Below, piece after piece: positions 42,941-50,708 of a DNA stretch of 64,000 nucleotides (positions are counted from its first letter, which is position 1; the number at the start of each line of letters is the position of its first letter). A program made the translations under genes and the position numbers. Under the pieces are notes generated by a model, which saw nothing but the letters and a program-made list of their open reading frames with translations, did not search any database and was not told the origin of the DNA. The stretch is from assembly GCA_015065725.1 (NCBI GenBank), contig SVPV01000008.1, positions 21,375 to 85,374 on the forward strand, written 5' to 3'. The stretch is from Oscillospiraceae bacterium. Lineage in GTDB: Bacteria > Bacillota > Clostridia > Oscillospirales > Acutalibacteraceae.

Positions 42941-43546
42941 CTATATAATATCGTAAACCTCAATAATTCCGCTACTGTGGTAAAGTGACGGCGTTACCAT
43001 TACCGAATAACCCCTGCCTGCATCACTTGTCCATTCAACAGTCTGGCGTCTAGGTACTGCCGATGCCGACAAAAGCATCATAATAGCACCGCCGTGCATA
43101 ATTACACCCGAGTTAGTAATGCCGTTTTCCATCATATCGCGTACAATTTCATTAAAGCCTAGACAAACACGTTTAATAAAGTCTCTGTTGCTCTCTCCGT
43201 TAGGGGTAGAGTCTATTTTACCCGATGCCCAATCCCTAAAGCTTTCTAAAATTTCAAGACTTTCGGCGGTTTTTCCCTCAAAATCTCCAAAGTCATATTC
43301 CTTTAAATTATCCACCGTATGAATTTCCATATCGGGATAAATTACTGCACCTGTCTGTCTGCAACGAAGCAGAGGGCTTGAATAAAGTCTTTCGATTTCG
43401 GGGTACTCTACCGAATTTTTTAAAAGCTCTAATTCCTTTACGCCCGATGCCGAAAGGGGCAGGTCGGTGCGGCAACCGATATAACGTCCAAGTGTGTTTG
43501 CATCGGTAAGTCCGTGTCTGATAAGGTGAATTTTATAAGTTTTCAT
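42941..43546 (-). CDS. Histidine phosphatase family protein (phosphoglycerate-mutase-like)
   Basis: A 201-residue cytoplasmic phosphatase with the RHG motif at residues 10-12 (IRHGLTDANTLGRYIG), the SPLLRCRQT block, and the second catalytic His in VIMHGGAIMM. Relatives include cobalamin-pathway alpha-ribazole phosphatase (CobC) and broad-specificity phosphatases; no cobalamin genes are nearby, so the substrate is open. ATG overlaps the hemW stop by 4 bp (ATGA). Confidence 0.88.
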   Translation of the reverse strand: MKTYKIHLIRHGLTDANTLGRYIGCRTDLPLSASGVKELELLKNSVEYPEIERLYSSPLLRCRQTGAVIYPDMEIHTVDNLKEYDFGDFEGKTAESLEILESFRDWASGKIDSTPNGESNRDFIKRVCLGFNEIVRDMMENGITNSGVIMHGGAIMMLLSASAVPRRQTVEWTSDAGRGYSVMVTPSLYHSSGIIEVYDII

Positions 43547-44643
43547 TTCATTCTCTCCAAAAGCTCGGTTATTATAGTGTTTGAAAGCAGCATACCCCTA
43601 TCTGTAAGGGAAATACGCTCATTATCTGTTTTAACTAGACCTTCTTTTTCGAGCAGGTCACAAAAGCTGAAAAATTCGGGTGTTAGTAGGTCGCCGTAGA
43701 TGTCGGTAAATTCTTTTAGGTCAACCCCGTCCGAAAGCCTTAGCTTTAGCATAAAGTATTCGCTAGAGTCTCCGCCCGTACCATCAAAAACAATCTCGGG
43801 ATTTTTAATAAAGCCTTTAATATCGGGCTTATAATAAAAACGTTTGCCGAGAAAATAAGAGTGTGCCGAGGGTCCTATTCCTAAATATTCTTCCAAATTC
43901 CAATATTTCAGGTTATGTTGGCTTTGGTACCCGCTTTTTGCAAAGTTTGAGATTTCATAATGCTCATACCCAAGTTTTTCAAGATAACTAGAGGCGAGCA
44001 AATACTGTTTAGCCTGTGTTTCCTCGTCGGCAAAGCGAAGCTTTTTGTTCGCTTTAAGAGCGGTCTTGTCTTCAAGCTTTAAAATATAAGCCGAAATATG
44101 TTCGGGCGATAGCTCGGTTATAAATTCAAGACTTTTTAAGAGGGAGGCGTTATCACTTTCGGGCAAGGCTAGCATTAAGTCAAGCGAAATGTTAGAAAAC
44201 CCTAAATTTCTTGCCTTTTCCACAGAGCGTCTTGTGTCATAGGCGGTGTGGGTGCGGCCTAAAAGCAACAGCTCGCTGTCGTTTCCGCTTTGGACCCCTA
44301 TTGACAGTCTATTAACACCTACCGACCTTGCGGCAGTTAAAAACTCTGCCGAATTTTCACTCGGATTCATCTCTACCGTAATTTCGGGGTCGTCGGTAAG
44401 GTTAAAACATTTCTTTATTTTGGATATAAGCGGTGCTATTTTTGCCCCTAGCACACTTGGTGTGCCGCCGCCAATGTATAAAGTCTCAATAGGGCGGCCA
44501 CAAGAGCCGCCCCATTTTTCAATTTCTTTTTCTAAAGCCCGCAGATAATTATCCACCACCGAAGCTTCGGTACAGGCAGAATAGAAATTACAGTATGCAC
44601 ATTTTTTTTGGCAAAAGGGGATATGTATATAAAGCCCTGCCAC
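43543..44643 (-). CDS. hemW: Radical SAM heme chaperone HemW
   Basis: A 366-residue member of the coproporphyrinogen-dehydrogenase-like radical SAM family. The cluster motif is CQKKCAYC (Cys11, 15, 18), preceded by YIHIPF; LYIGGGTPSVL follows, and a C-terminal HemN_C-type domain (from about 285) ends the protein. HemW proteins transfer heme rather than make it; the N-terminus lacks the longer extension of true HemN. GTG start shares one base with the pduL stop codon (TAGTG), so the two are coupled. Old annotations may call it HemN. Confidence 0.93.
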   Translation of the reverse strand: MAGLYIHIPFCQKKCAYCNFYSACTEASVVDNYLRALEKEIEKWGGSCGRPIETLYIGGGTPSVLGAKIAPLISKIKKCFNLTDDPEITVEMNPSENSAEFLTAARSVGVNRLSIGVQSGNDSELLLLGRTHTAYDTRRSVEKARNLGFSNISLDLMLALPESDNASLLKSLEFITELSPEHISAYILKLEDKTALKANKKLRFADEETQAKQYLLASSYLEKLGYEHYEISNFAKSGYQSQHNLKYWNLEEYLGIGPSAHSYFLGKRFYYKPDIKGFIKNPEIVFDGTGGDSSEYFMLKLRLSDGVDLKEFTDIYGDLLTPEFFSFCDLLEKEGLVKTDNERISLTDRGMLLSNTIITELLERMK

Positions 44644-45215
44644 TAATCTAAAATAATGCCTGTGCAGCTACCCGGAACGGCTGCTGCATTAGCCTCGTCT
44701 GTGTCAATATGCATTGCAAGAGCATAGCTGTCGCTAACACGTGCTACAACATCGTCGAAAACAAGAGCTCTACCCTCGGTAGGAATTTTAACAGACACAA
44801 TCTGCTTGTCCACAATACCGTATTTTTCACCGTCAGCAACGGTCATATGTATGTGACGCTTTGCTGCAATAACACCCTCGGTAAGCTCAACCTCACCGCA
44901 AGGGCCTACTAGCTTGCAAGCACCCGAACCCTTAACATCGCCCGACTCACGAATAGGAGCCTTAACGCCGATAGCACGGGCATCGGTTAAAGAAATCTCA
45001 ACCTGGTCAGCAGGACGTGTGGGTCCTAAAATAGAGGCGGTAAGCTGGGACTTGGGTCCTACTATAGTAACCTTTTCTTCGCAAGCGAACTGTCCTGGCT
45101 GTGATAAATCCTTTTTGTTTGTAAGGGTGTGGCCCTTGCCGAAAAGAATTTCAAGAGTTTCGTCTGTTACATGCACGTGGCGTGCGGAAATTTCAACTAA
45201 TACTGTTTTTTCCAT
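44643..45215 (-). CDS. pduL: Phosphate propanoyltransferase/acetyltransferase PduL
   Basis: A 190-residue PduL-type phosphotransacylase that exchanges CoA and phosphate on short acyl groups. It has two beta-barrel repeats with zinc-binding histidines: VEISARHVHVTDETL near the N-terminus and KRHIHMTVADGEKYG (about residue 118-132). GPTRPADQVEISLTDARAIG is a family block. It starts directly at the catalytic domain, without the N-terminal encapsulation peptide of microcompartment forms, so it is probably a cytosolic acetyl-phosphate enzyme. No acetate kinase is adjacent. It has its own promoter at 45249-45276. Confidence 0.93.
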   Translation of the reverse strand: MEKTVLVEISARHVHVTDETLEILFGKGHTLTNKKDLSQPGQFACEEKVTIVGPKSQLTASILGPTRPADQVEISLTDARAIGVKAPIRESGDVKGSGACKLVGPCGEVELTEGVIAAKRHIHMTVADGEKYGIVDKQIVSVKIPTEGRALVFDDVVARVSDSYALAMHIDTDEANAAAVPGSCTGIILD

Positions 45216-45248
45216 AAATATACATTCCTTTAAATTAAGTTTTCTTTT

Positions 45249-45276
45249 ATTTTAACACATTTTTCTAGCTTTTCAA
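45249..45276 (-). promoter_or_regulatory. Sigma-A promoter for pduL-hemW
   Basis: Minus-strand TTGAAA (45271-45276), 16-bp spacer, TAAAAT (45249-45254). An ATTAAAATATTTTAAT palindrome lies between the upstream stop codon and the -35 box. Confidence 0.6.
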
Positions 45277-45293
45277 GGGGATATTAAAATATT

Positions 45294-46952
45294 TTAATTT
45301 GTAAGAAGACTCGAAACTGCGTACACCGTCTGTCCGTTCCAAACAAGACGGGAATATCCATTTGTACTAACACCTGTACGAGTTACATACTCACCGTTTT
45401 TAAGGGTATAAACTATCTCGGAGTTTTTGACCGACGGCAGAGTTCTAAGGTTGGTTTCGCTTTTTGCGGTTACCTGTTCATTTACGGTGGTAAATTCGGT
45501 ATTAATTCCGTCGTTAGTCGGTGCTTCTGTTGTTGGCGGTTTGTATGTAAGGTCATCGGTTAAATAGCTTGAAACAGCATACACCGTTTGTCCGCCATAT
45601 AAAAGCCTTGTCCAACCCTTGTCGCTCGTTGCGGTACGCTCTAGCACCTCACCGTTTTTAACGCTCGCAACAATTTGTGACGAGGTTGTGGGAAGACTTC
45701 TTAAATTTACCAACTCTTTAGGTGTTACCTTGCCACTGCTTGCAGTAAATGTATTGCCCTCAACTATATCGTCAGGGGCGGGTGCAGTGTATGTTAAATC
45801 GTCGGTAAGATAGCTTGTTATTGCATAAACGGGTTGACCGCCGTATGAAAGCCTTGACCAACCGTTTTTGCCAACACCTGTACGGGAAAGCACTGTTCCG
45901 TTTTTAAGGGTGCCTACAATATCAAAATTAGTGCCTGCACCCGAACGCAAATTAACCTCACTTTTAGCGGTTACCTTGTCATTTACGTCGGTGTATAAAA
46001 GCTCTGCTTGGGTTTTTGGAGGCTCTGCTGACGGGGGAGTTTGTGATTCGTCTTTGGGTTTTTCTTGAGCTTTTGTAAAGTAGGAAACTATTAAATCTAC
46101 ATTACCCTCAACTCCCGAAACACTGCCCTTGTTGGTGTATTGCCACATATCGTACTTGCCCGAATATTCGGGATTTTCAACCGTAGGATAGGTGGGTGTT
46201 GAATAATGTGCCAACCAAATTTTATAACTGCTTGAAATTTTTTCTGTATTAAATGAGGTGTTATCCGTAAGGTCGGATTTCGAGCCGTAAAACATACCCT
46301 CATAGCCAGCACTTTTTACGATGGATAAAAAGGCAAGGGCATTTTGGGTGCGTTGCTCGGCGTTAAGGCTGTACATACGGCTGTCGGTATTCTTAAAGCC
46401 CTCACAGTCATAAACTACAGGGTATGAGATGGAATAGCCCTTTATAGCTGAAACAGTCCACTCGGCTTCCTCTTTGGCTTCGGTTGTGTTTATGGCGGTA
46501 GAGAAGAAATAAACGCCCACAAGAAGTCCCGATTTTGTAGCTTGCTGAATGTTATAATCAGCGTTGCTGTCACGGTACAGCTTGCCGTTTTCACCTCGGT
46601 AGCCTATGCGTATAATGGCAAAGTCAATTCCGCTTTGCTTTACCTTTTTCCAGTCGATTTTGCCCTGCCATTTTGAAACATCAATTCCGTTAGCAGCACC
46701 TTTGCGAACTTCAAGCTTTTGAACTTCAACCCTGTCGCCCTCGATACTGCTTTCGGTGTTTTCGGGGTCGGCGGTGTCATCAGCCTCATTTACAGTTATG
46801 TTGTTAGGGTTAACTTCGGTATTGTTTACGGTTGATGAATTGTCGGCGGGAATACTTTTTGGGTCTTTATTATCCTTTTTACAACCACAGACTGATAAAA
46901 TTATTAAAAAAGCTAGAAGTAACACAAAAAATCTTTTAATAAAACTAGACAT
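45294..46952 (-). CDS. GH25 lysozyme lipoprotein with three SH3 domains
   Basis: A 552-residue cell-wall hydrolase. ATG 46952 is chosen for its GGAGG site. Lipobox VCGC (residues 21-24) predicts a membrane-anchored lipoprotein. After an Asn/Thr/Asp-rich linker, the GH25 catalytic domain (about 88-285) shows GIDVSKWQGKIDWKKV with Asp91, FAIIRIGYRG, VGVYFFSTA, YPVVYDCEGF (acidic catalytic pair) and YDMWQYTNKG. Three bacterial SH3 repeats follow (about 325-385, 400-460, 485-552), each with VNLRS or TNLRT and LTDDL or SLLTN ends. It cuts muramic-acid bonds in peptidoglycan; SH3 modules hold it on the wall. It sits 22 bp after the NUDIX gene. Confidence 0.93.
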   Translation of the reverse strand: MSSFIKRFFVLLLAFLIILSVCGCKKDNKDPKSIPADNSSTVNNTEVNPNNITVNEADDTADPENTESSIEGDRVEVQKLEVRKGAANGIDVSKWQGKIDWKKVKQSGIDFAIIRIGYRGENGKLYRDSNADYNIQQATKSGLLVGVYFFSTAINTTEAKEEAEWTVSAIKGYSISYPVVYDCEGFKNTDSRMYSLNAEQRTQNALAFLSIVKSAGYEGMFYGSKSDLTDNTSFNTEKISSSYKIWLAHYSTPTYPTVENPEYSGKYDMWQYTNKGSVSGVEGNVDLIVSYFTKAQEKPKDESQTPPSAEPPKTQAELLYTDVNDKVTAKSEVNLRSGAGTNFDIVGTLKNGTVLSRTGVGKNGWSRLSYGGQPVYAITSYLTDDLTYTAPAPDDIVEGNTFTASSGKVTPKELVNLRSLPTTSSQIVASVKNGEVLERTATSDKGWTRLLYGGQTVYAVSSYLTDDLTYKPPTTEAPTNDGINTEFTTVNEQVTAKSETNLRTLPSVKNSEIVYTLKNGEYVTRTGVSTNGYSRLVWNGQTVYAVSSLLTN

Positions 46953-46974
46953 AAATTTAACCTCCGTTAAAAGC

Positions 46975-47523
46975 TTATATTTCCCCACGCTCGCGGAGAA
47001 TTTTTACTTTTAATATCGCGGCTTGGGTTTTGGCGTCCTTAATTTCACCCGAAAGTATTTTTTCTACCGATTCTTCCAAAGTATAGGCTTTTATGTTTAA
47101 AAATTCGTCTTCATCGGGCTGCTGTTCACCAAAGGTAAGACCTGTTGCGGCGTACATCCATATAATCTCACCGCAATATCCAGGGGTTGGATAAAGCTCA
47201 CCTAAAAAGGTCATTTTTTGAGCGGTGGCTCCCGTTTCCTCTTTGAGCTCGCGTATGCCTGTTTTAAGCGGTTCCTCGTCTAGAGAATCGCGTTTGCCTG
47301 CAGGAATTTCCAACACTACCTCGCTATAAGGATAACGGTACTGCTCAACAAAAATAATTTTTCCGTCATTTGTTAGCGGTACTACACACACGCCTCCGTT
47401 ATGCTCAACCACCTCACGCGTTGCGGTGGTGCCATTGGGTAATAGAGCAATATCACGGCGGAGTTTTATTATTTTACCCTTGTAAATATATTCGGCTTCT
47501 AACTGTTTTTCGTAAAGATTCAT
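46975..47523 (-). CDS. NUDIX hydrolase, ADP-ribose pyrophosphatase type
   Basis: A 182-residue cytoplasmic NUDIX enzyme. The Nudix box is GKRDSLDEEPLKTGIRELKE followed by ETGA (about residues 75-98). YIYKGKIIKLRRDIALLPNG at the start and VPLTNDGKIIFVEQYRYPY are typical of the ADP-ribose pyrophosphatase (NudF-like) group, which splits ADP-ribose to AMP and ribose-5-phosphate. It is divergent from the M14 peptidase gene, with a 65-bp space between start codons holding both promoters. Confidence 0.92.
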   Translation of the reverse strand: MNLYEKQLEAEYIYKGKIIKLRRDIALLPNGTTATREVVEHNGGVCVVPLTNDGKIIFVEQYRYPYSEVVLEIPAGKRDSLDEEPLKTGIRELKEETGATAQKMTFLGELYPTPGYCGEIIWMYAATGLTFGEQQPDEDEFLNIKAYTLEESVEKILSGEIKDAKTQAAILKVKILRERGEI

Positions 47524-47588
47524 TTTCGGTCGCTTCCTTTAATATAAATATAGTAATTGATTTTATAGTTAGCAAAGAGGTTTTTGAT

Positions 47589-48491
47589 ATGAAAAAAATT
47601 ATTGATGCGATAGAATACGACTACCTAAAATACAAAAAGGCAATAGACAAATTATGTGACAAATACAGCATACTAAACAGGTCAATTATAGGAAAAAGCT
47701 GTGCGGGGCGGGATATTTATGCCCTAAAGCTTGGAAAATCGACCGATTATTCGTTAATTACTGCTGCCTTTCACGGTAGTGAGCATATAACCACAAATAT
47801 TCTGCTTTATTTTATTGAGGATTTATGCGAAGCCCTTACAAACGCCGAATGTTTGGCGGGTGTAGACACCAGAAAGGCACTTGTAGGCAGAGGCATAATA
47901 TTTGTACCGAGGGTTAATCCCGACGGGTGCGAAATTTCAATTCACGGAGCGTCTGCTTGCGGCAGTTTGAGTGAAAGTATGTCGCGTATTTGTAAGGGTG
48001 ATTTCACCCATTGGAATGCAAATTTCAGGGGTGTGGATATAAACCACAATTTTGATGCGGGGTGGCGTGAGCTTCGCTCTCTTGAGCGTCAGTCGGGCAT
48101 ATACGGTCCGTCGCCTACACGCTACGGCGGTATAAAACCCGAAAGTGAGCCTGAAACCCTAGCCATTACCAAGCTTTGCCGAAGCGGCAGAATCCGTCAC
48201 GCCTTAGCACTTCACACACAAGGTGAGGTTATATATTGGAACTACGGTGATGAAAAGCCGCCGAGAAGTGAAAAGATGGCGGAGATTATGGCAACCTCTA
48301 CAGGCTACGCCCTTGATTTTCCCGTAGGGCTGAGCATGGGTGGCGGCTTTAAGGATTGGTTTATAAGCGAACTCAAAAAACCTGCCTTCACCGTAGAGCT
48401 TGGAAAGGGGGAGAATCCGCTACCGATAGACGAGGCACCCAAAATATACTCACGTGTAAAAGAAATGCTTATGCTTTTTTCAATAATGTAA
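47589..48491 (+). CDS. M14 family zinc carboxypeptidase, cytoplasmic
   Basis: A 300-residue metallopeptidase. ATG 47589 has AGAGG upstream; the longer in-frame extension to 47370 overlaps the NUDIX gene and is rejected. Zinc ligands are HGSE (His62, Glu65) and His208 (LALHTQGEV); the general-base Glu269 is in FTVELGKG. RVNPDGCEI and SPTRYGGIKPESEPET fit the gamma-D-glutamyl-diaminopimelate peptidase branch. The usual substrate-binding Asn-Arg pair appears as Asn151-His152 (GVDINHNF), a notable change. There is no signal peptide, so it may act on recycled wall peptides inside the cell. Confidence 0.88.
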   Translation: MKKIIDAIEYDYLKYKKAIDKLCDKYSILNRSIIGKSCAGRDIYALKLGKSTDYSLITAAFHGSEHITTNILLYFIEDLCEALTNAECLAGVDTRKALVGRGIIFVPRVNPDGCEISIHGASACGSLSESMSRICKGDFTHWNANFRGVDINHNFDAGWRELRSLERQSGIYGPSPTRYGGIKPESEPETLAITKLCRSGRIRHALALHTQGEVIYWNYGDEKPPRSEKMAEIMATSTGYALDFPVGLSMGGGFKDWFISELKKPAFTVELGKGENPLPIDEAPKIYSRVKEMLMLFSIM

Positions 48492-48547
48492 TTTTAACAT
48501 TTTTTATAGATTTTTGCAACGTAAATAATATTAAAAAATAAGGGTAA

Positions 48548-48573
48548 AATAATCCCACAAGGGAGGGATTATT
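48548..48573 (+). promoter_or_regulatory. Inverted repeat around the ribosome binding site of a small gene
   Basis: AATAATCCC (48548-48556) pairs with GGGATTATT (48565-48573). The loop and right arm contain the GGGAGGG ribosome binding site, and the ATG follows one base later at 48575. The stem could mask the start in mRNA. Confidence 0.45.
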
Positions 48574-48574
48574 A

Positions 48575-48754
48575 ATGGCTAACGGGACAATGTCTTTTTT
48601 AAAGGGAGTAGGAGCCGGAATGATAGCAGGAGCTGCAGCCGTTACGGTTGGTAAAATAATGCTTAAAGAACAGAAAAATATTTCAAAAGGCTCAAATAAA
48701 ATGATAAAGGCTGTCGGTGAATTTGTAGACGGCGTGCAGACAATATTTAATTAA
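48575..48754 (+). CDS. Small conserved-type hypothetical protein, 59 residues
   Basis: ATG 48575 with a GGGAGGG site gives 59 residues: a Gly/Ala-rich hydrophobic N-terminus (FLKGVGAGMIAGAAAVTVGK) then a basic/polar helix with KGSNKMIKAVGEFVDGVQTI. The pattern resembles short membrane-associated proteins that I recall as common in Clostridia; no function is known to me. It is followed at once by a long terminator and so is a single-gene unit. Confidence 0.72.
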   Translation: MANGTMSFLKGVGAGMIAGAAAVTVGKIMLKEQKNISKGSNKMIKAVGEFVDGVQTIFN

Positions 48755-48760
48755 TTGTAT

Positions 48761-48831
48761 GGGCGGATAGCCAAAACATTCAAACCCGAAACAGATTCGG
48801 TTTTAAATGCTTTGGCTAAAAATATCCGCCC
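48761..48831 (+). terminator. Long nested terminator hairpin
   Basis: Outer stem GGGCGGATA/TATCCGCCC, inner TAGCCAAA/TTTGGCTA and AAACCGAA-type stems make a 71-nt hairpin, followed by a run of T after GAAATA. Confidence 0.75.
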
Positions 48832-48904
48832 GAAATATTTTTTACATATCAAAGTACTTTTTTTGGGACAGTGAAAAAATTATAATAAATTTTAGAAAAA
48901 CCAC

Positions 48905-48933
48905 TTGACAAATGTGGAGTGGGTGAGTATAAT
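48905..48933 (+). promoter_or_regulatory. Perfect consensus sigma-A promoter
   Basis: TTGACA (48905-48910), exactly 17 bp, TATAAT (48928-48933). Both boxes match consensus at all positions, which predicts very high basal strength unless repressed. A LexA box follows 14 bp after the -10. Confidence 0.92.
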
Positions 48934-48947
48934 AAAATTACAGACAC

Positions 48948-48961
48948 CGAACAAATGTTCG
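48948..48961 (+). promoter_or_regulatory. LexA (SOS) box
   Basis: CGAACAAATGTTCG matches the Gram-positive LexA/DinR consensus CGAACRNRYGTTCG at every position; the symmetry extends one more base each side. It lies between the -10 box and the ribosome binding site, a typical repressor position. Confidence 0.88.
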
Positions 48962-48976
48962 GCAGGAGGAAAAGCT

Positions 48977-49180
48977 ATGACAATATCTATTATTTTTTCA
49001 ACAGTTTTTGAAACGGCTTTAGTAGGCTTCGGTCTTTGGGCATTGTTTAATGAGGATAAATTTATAGCCTTTGAAGAAAGGTTGTTGTCTTTTGTTCGCA
49101 GACGTCGTTTAAAGGTAAGAACGGCACAACCGGTTAAGATAACCAAGTCAAAAGTTTTAAGAGTTACCGATTTTGATTAA
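48977..49180 (+). CDS. SOS-controlled small membrane protein, 67 residues
   Basis: ATG 48977 follows AGGAGGA. The protein has one N-terminal transmembrane helix (about residues 2-24, ISIIFSTVFETALVGFGLWA), an amphipathic acidic/hydrophobic segment (FNEDKFIAFEERLLSFV), an Arg/Lys cluster (RRRRLKVR) and a polar tail. No known domain is visible. It is controlled by a perfect promoter and a perfect LexA box, so it should be switched on strongly by DNA damage. By analogy with SOS-induced division inhibitors (YneA, SulA, SidA) or membrane toxins (TisB), it may stop division or damage the membrane; this is inference, as there is no LysM domain as in YneA. It is a monocistronic gene with a strong terminator. 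Confidence 0.85.
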   Translation: MTISIIFSTVFETALVGFGLWALFNEDKFIAFEERLLSFVRRRRLKVRTAQPVKITKSKVLRVTDFD

Positions 49181-49206
49181 TTCTCTTTCTGATTCTTCTT
49201 TCTTGT

Positions 49207-49266
49207 ATCAAGTCCTGTTTTTCGGCATTCTTTATTGTTAGGGTGTGCCGAAGAACAGGGCTTGAT
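49207..49266 (+). terminator. Terminator of the SOS small gene
   Basis: A long imperfect stem: ATCAAGTCCTGTT and TTCGGCA on the left pair with TGCCGAA and AACAGGGCTTGAT on the right, followed by GCGTTTTTG. Confidence 0.75.
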
Positions 49267-49305
49267 GCGTTTTTGTTCTAAAAGTCAAAAAAATAATTTG
49301 AACAC

Positions 49306-49334
49306 TTGAAATGTAGAATGAAATAATATATAAT
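49306..49334 (+). promoter_or_regulatory. Sigma-A promoter for the aminotransferase gene
   Basis: TTGAAA (49306-49311), 17-bp spacer, TATAAT (49329-49334), 38 bp before ATG 49373. Confidence 0.78.
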
Positions 49335-49372
49335 ATCATGGTTACAATAAAATTTTGAGAACGGAGCTTAAT

Positions 49373-50641
49373 ATGGCAGATTATTTGAGGATGAACAGCG
49401 ATGAACTAAAAAAGGAATTTAGTTCTGTCAAAGCAAAATATGACGAGCTGCTTTCATTAAAGCTTTCGCTTGATATGTCAAGGGGAAAGCCTAATTTTGA
49501 TAATATGGATTTATGTGACGATGCTCTTTGTGCCGTAAACCGCGAAAAAGGATTTAAGGATTTATCGGGTACAGACTGTAGAAATTACGGCGGTATGGAC
49601 GGAATTGCCGAACTCAAGTCCCTTTTCGGTGAGGTTTTAGGCGTGCCGGCAGAGCAGGTAATAGTTGGCGGAAATTCGTCACTTAATATGATGTTTGACA
49701 CTGTAGCACAGGGTATGACACACGGCTTCGGTGCAGGACCTTGGGGTTTACAAAAGAACATTAAATTTTTATGTCCCGCACCCGGCTATGACCGACATTT
49801 TGGTATAACCGAGCATTTTGGTTTTGAACTAATACCTGTTTATATGACAGCCGAGGGTCCCGACATGGATGCAGTCGAAGAGCTTGTAAAGGATGAGACT
49901 GTAAAGGGTATTTGGTGTGTGCCTAAATATTCTAATCCCGAGGGTATGACCTATTCGGACAATGTTGTACGTCGTATGGCGGCATTAAAACCGGCGGCTT
50001 GTGACTTTAGAATTTTCTGGGATAACGCGTATGCCGTGCATGACCTTTATGACGAGGGCGACTGTCTTTTAAATATATATGATGAATGTTTAAAGAACGG
50101 TAATGAAGATTTGGTGTTTATGTTCACCTCTACCTCTAAAATAACATTCCCAGGTGCAGGAGTTGCAGCACAGGCGGCTAGTCCTAACAACCTAAAAATG
50201 CTTAAAAACAGAATTAAGTATCAAACTATAGGTCCCGATAAGGTTAACCAGCTTCGCCACGCAAGGTTTTTGCCCGATATGGCGGCATTAAAGCTACAAA
50301 TGAAAAAGCACGCCGAAATTTTGCGTCCTAAATTCGAAAGTGTTCTTTCAGAGCTTAATAATCAGCTTGGTGATAAAAATATAGCAAGCTGGTCAAAGCC
50401 ACGCGGCGGATATTTTATTAGTCTTTACGTCTATGAGGGTACAGCCAAGCGTGTTTGTGAGCTTTGCTCGAAAGCGGGAATGGTTTTAACCCCTGCGGGT
50501 GCCCCTTTCCCTTACGGCAAGGACCCCAAAGACAGCAATATTCGTATAGCACCCTCGTATCCAAGCGTTGAGGAGATTAAAAAGGCGGCAGAACTTCTTT
50601 GTATTGCTGTAAGATACGCCGCACTTGAAAAGTTATTATAA
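49373..50641 (+). CDS. PLP-dependent aminotransferase, aspartate type (Ic subgroup)
   Basis: A 422-residue fold-type I aminotransferase; ATG 49373 has GGAG upstream. LDMSRGKPNFD, NYGGMDGIAELKSLFGEVL, VGGNSSLNMMFDTV, CPAPGYDRHF, CVPKYSNPEGMTYSD and FTSTSKITFPGAGVAA (PLP lysine in SKITFPG) match the Aminotran_MocR/type Ic aspartate aminotransferase group, which differs from classical AspAT. It likely interconverts aspartate and oxaloacetate with 2-oxoglutarate and glutamate. It is a single gene with a clear promoter; secD follows behind its own promoter. Substrate is inferred from family. Confidence 0.88.
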   Translation: MADYLRMNSDELKKEFSSVKAKYDELLSLKLSLDMSRGKPNFDNMDLCDDALCAVNREKGFKDLSGTDCRNYGGMDGIAELKSLFGEVLGVPAEQVIVGGNSSLNMMFDTVAQGMTHGFGAGPWGLQKNIKFLCPAPGYDRHFGITEHFGFELIPVYMTAEGPDMDAVEELVKDETVKGIWCVPKYSNPEGMTYSDNVVRRMAALKPAACDFRIFWDNAYAVHDLYDEGDCLLNIYDECLKNGNEDLVFMFTSTSKITFPGAGVAAQAASPNNLKMLKNRIKYQTIGPDKVNQLRHARFLPDMAALKLQMKKHAEILRPKFESVLSELNNQLGDKNIASWSKPRGGYFISLYVYEGTAKRVCELCSKAGMVLTPAGAPFPYGKDPKDSNIRIAPSYPSVEEIKKAAELLCIAVRYAALEKLL

Positions 50642-50644
50642 TGA

Positions 50645-50673
50645 TTGACTTTAGGACAATTATTATGTATAAT
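50645..50673 (+). promoter_or_regulatory. Sigma-A promoter for secD-secF
   Basis: TTGACT (50645-50650), 17-bp spacer, TATAAT (50668-50673), 35 bp before ATG 50709. It begins 3 bp after the aminotransferase stop codon. Confidence 0.75.
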
Positions 50674-50708
50674 TAATAAATAATTATGAAAAAATGGAGG
50701 CTTTGCCT

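Noticed and set aside
47370..47588. N-terminal 73-residue extension of the M14 peptidase
   Set aside because: It is antisense to the NUDIX gene, has no ribosome binding site, and the family domain begins after ATG 47589.
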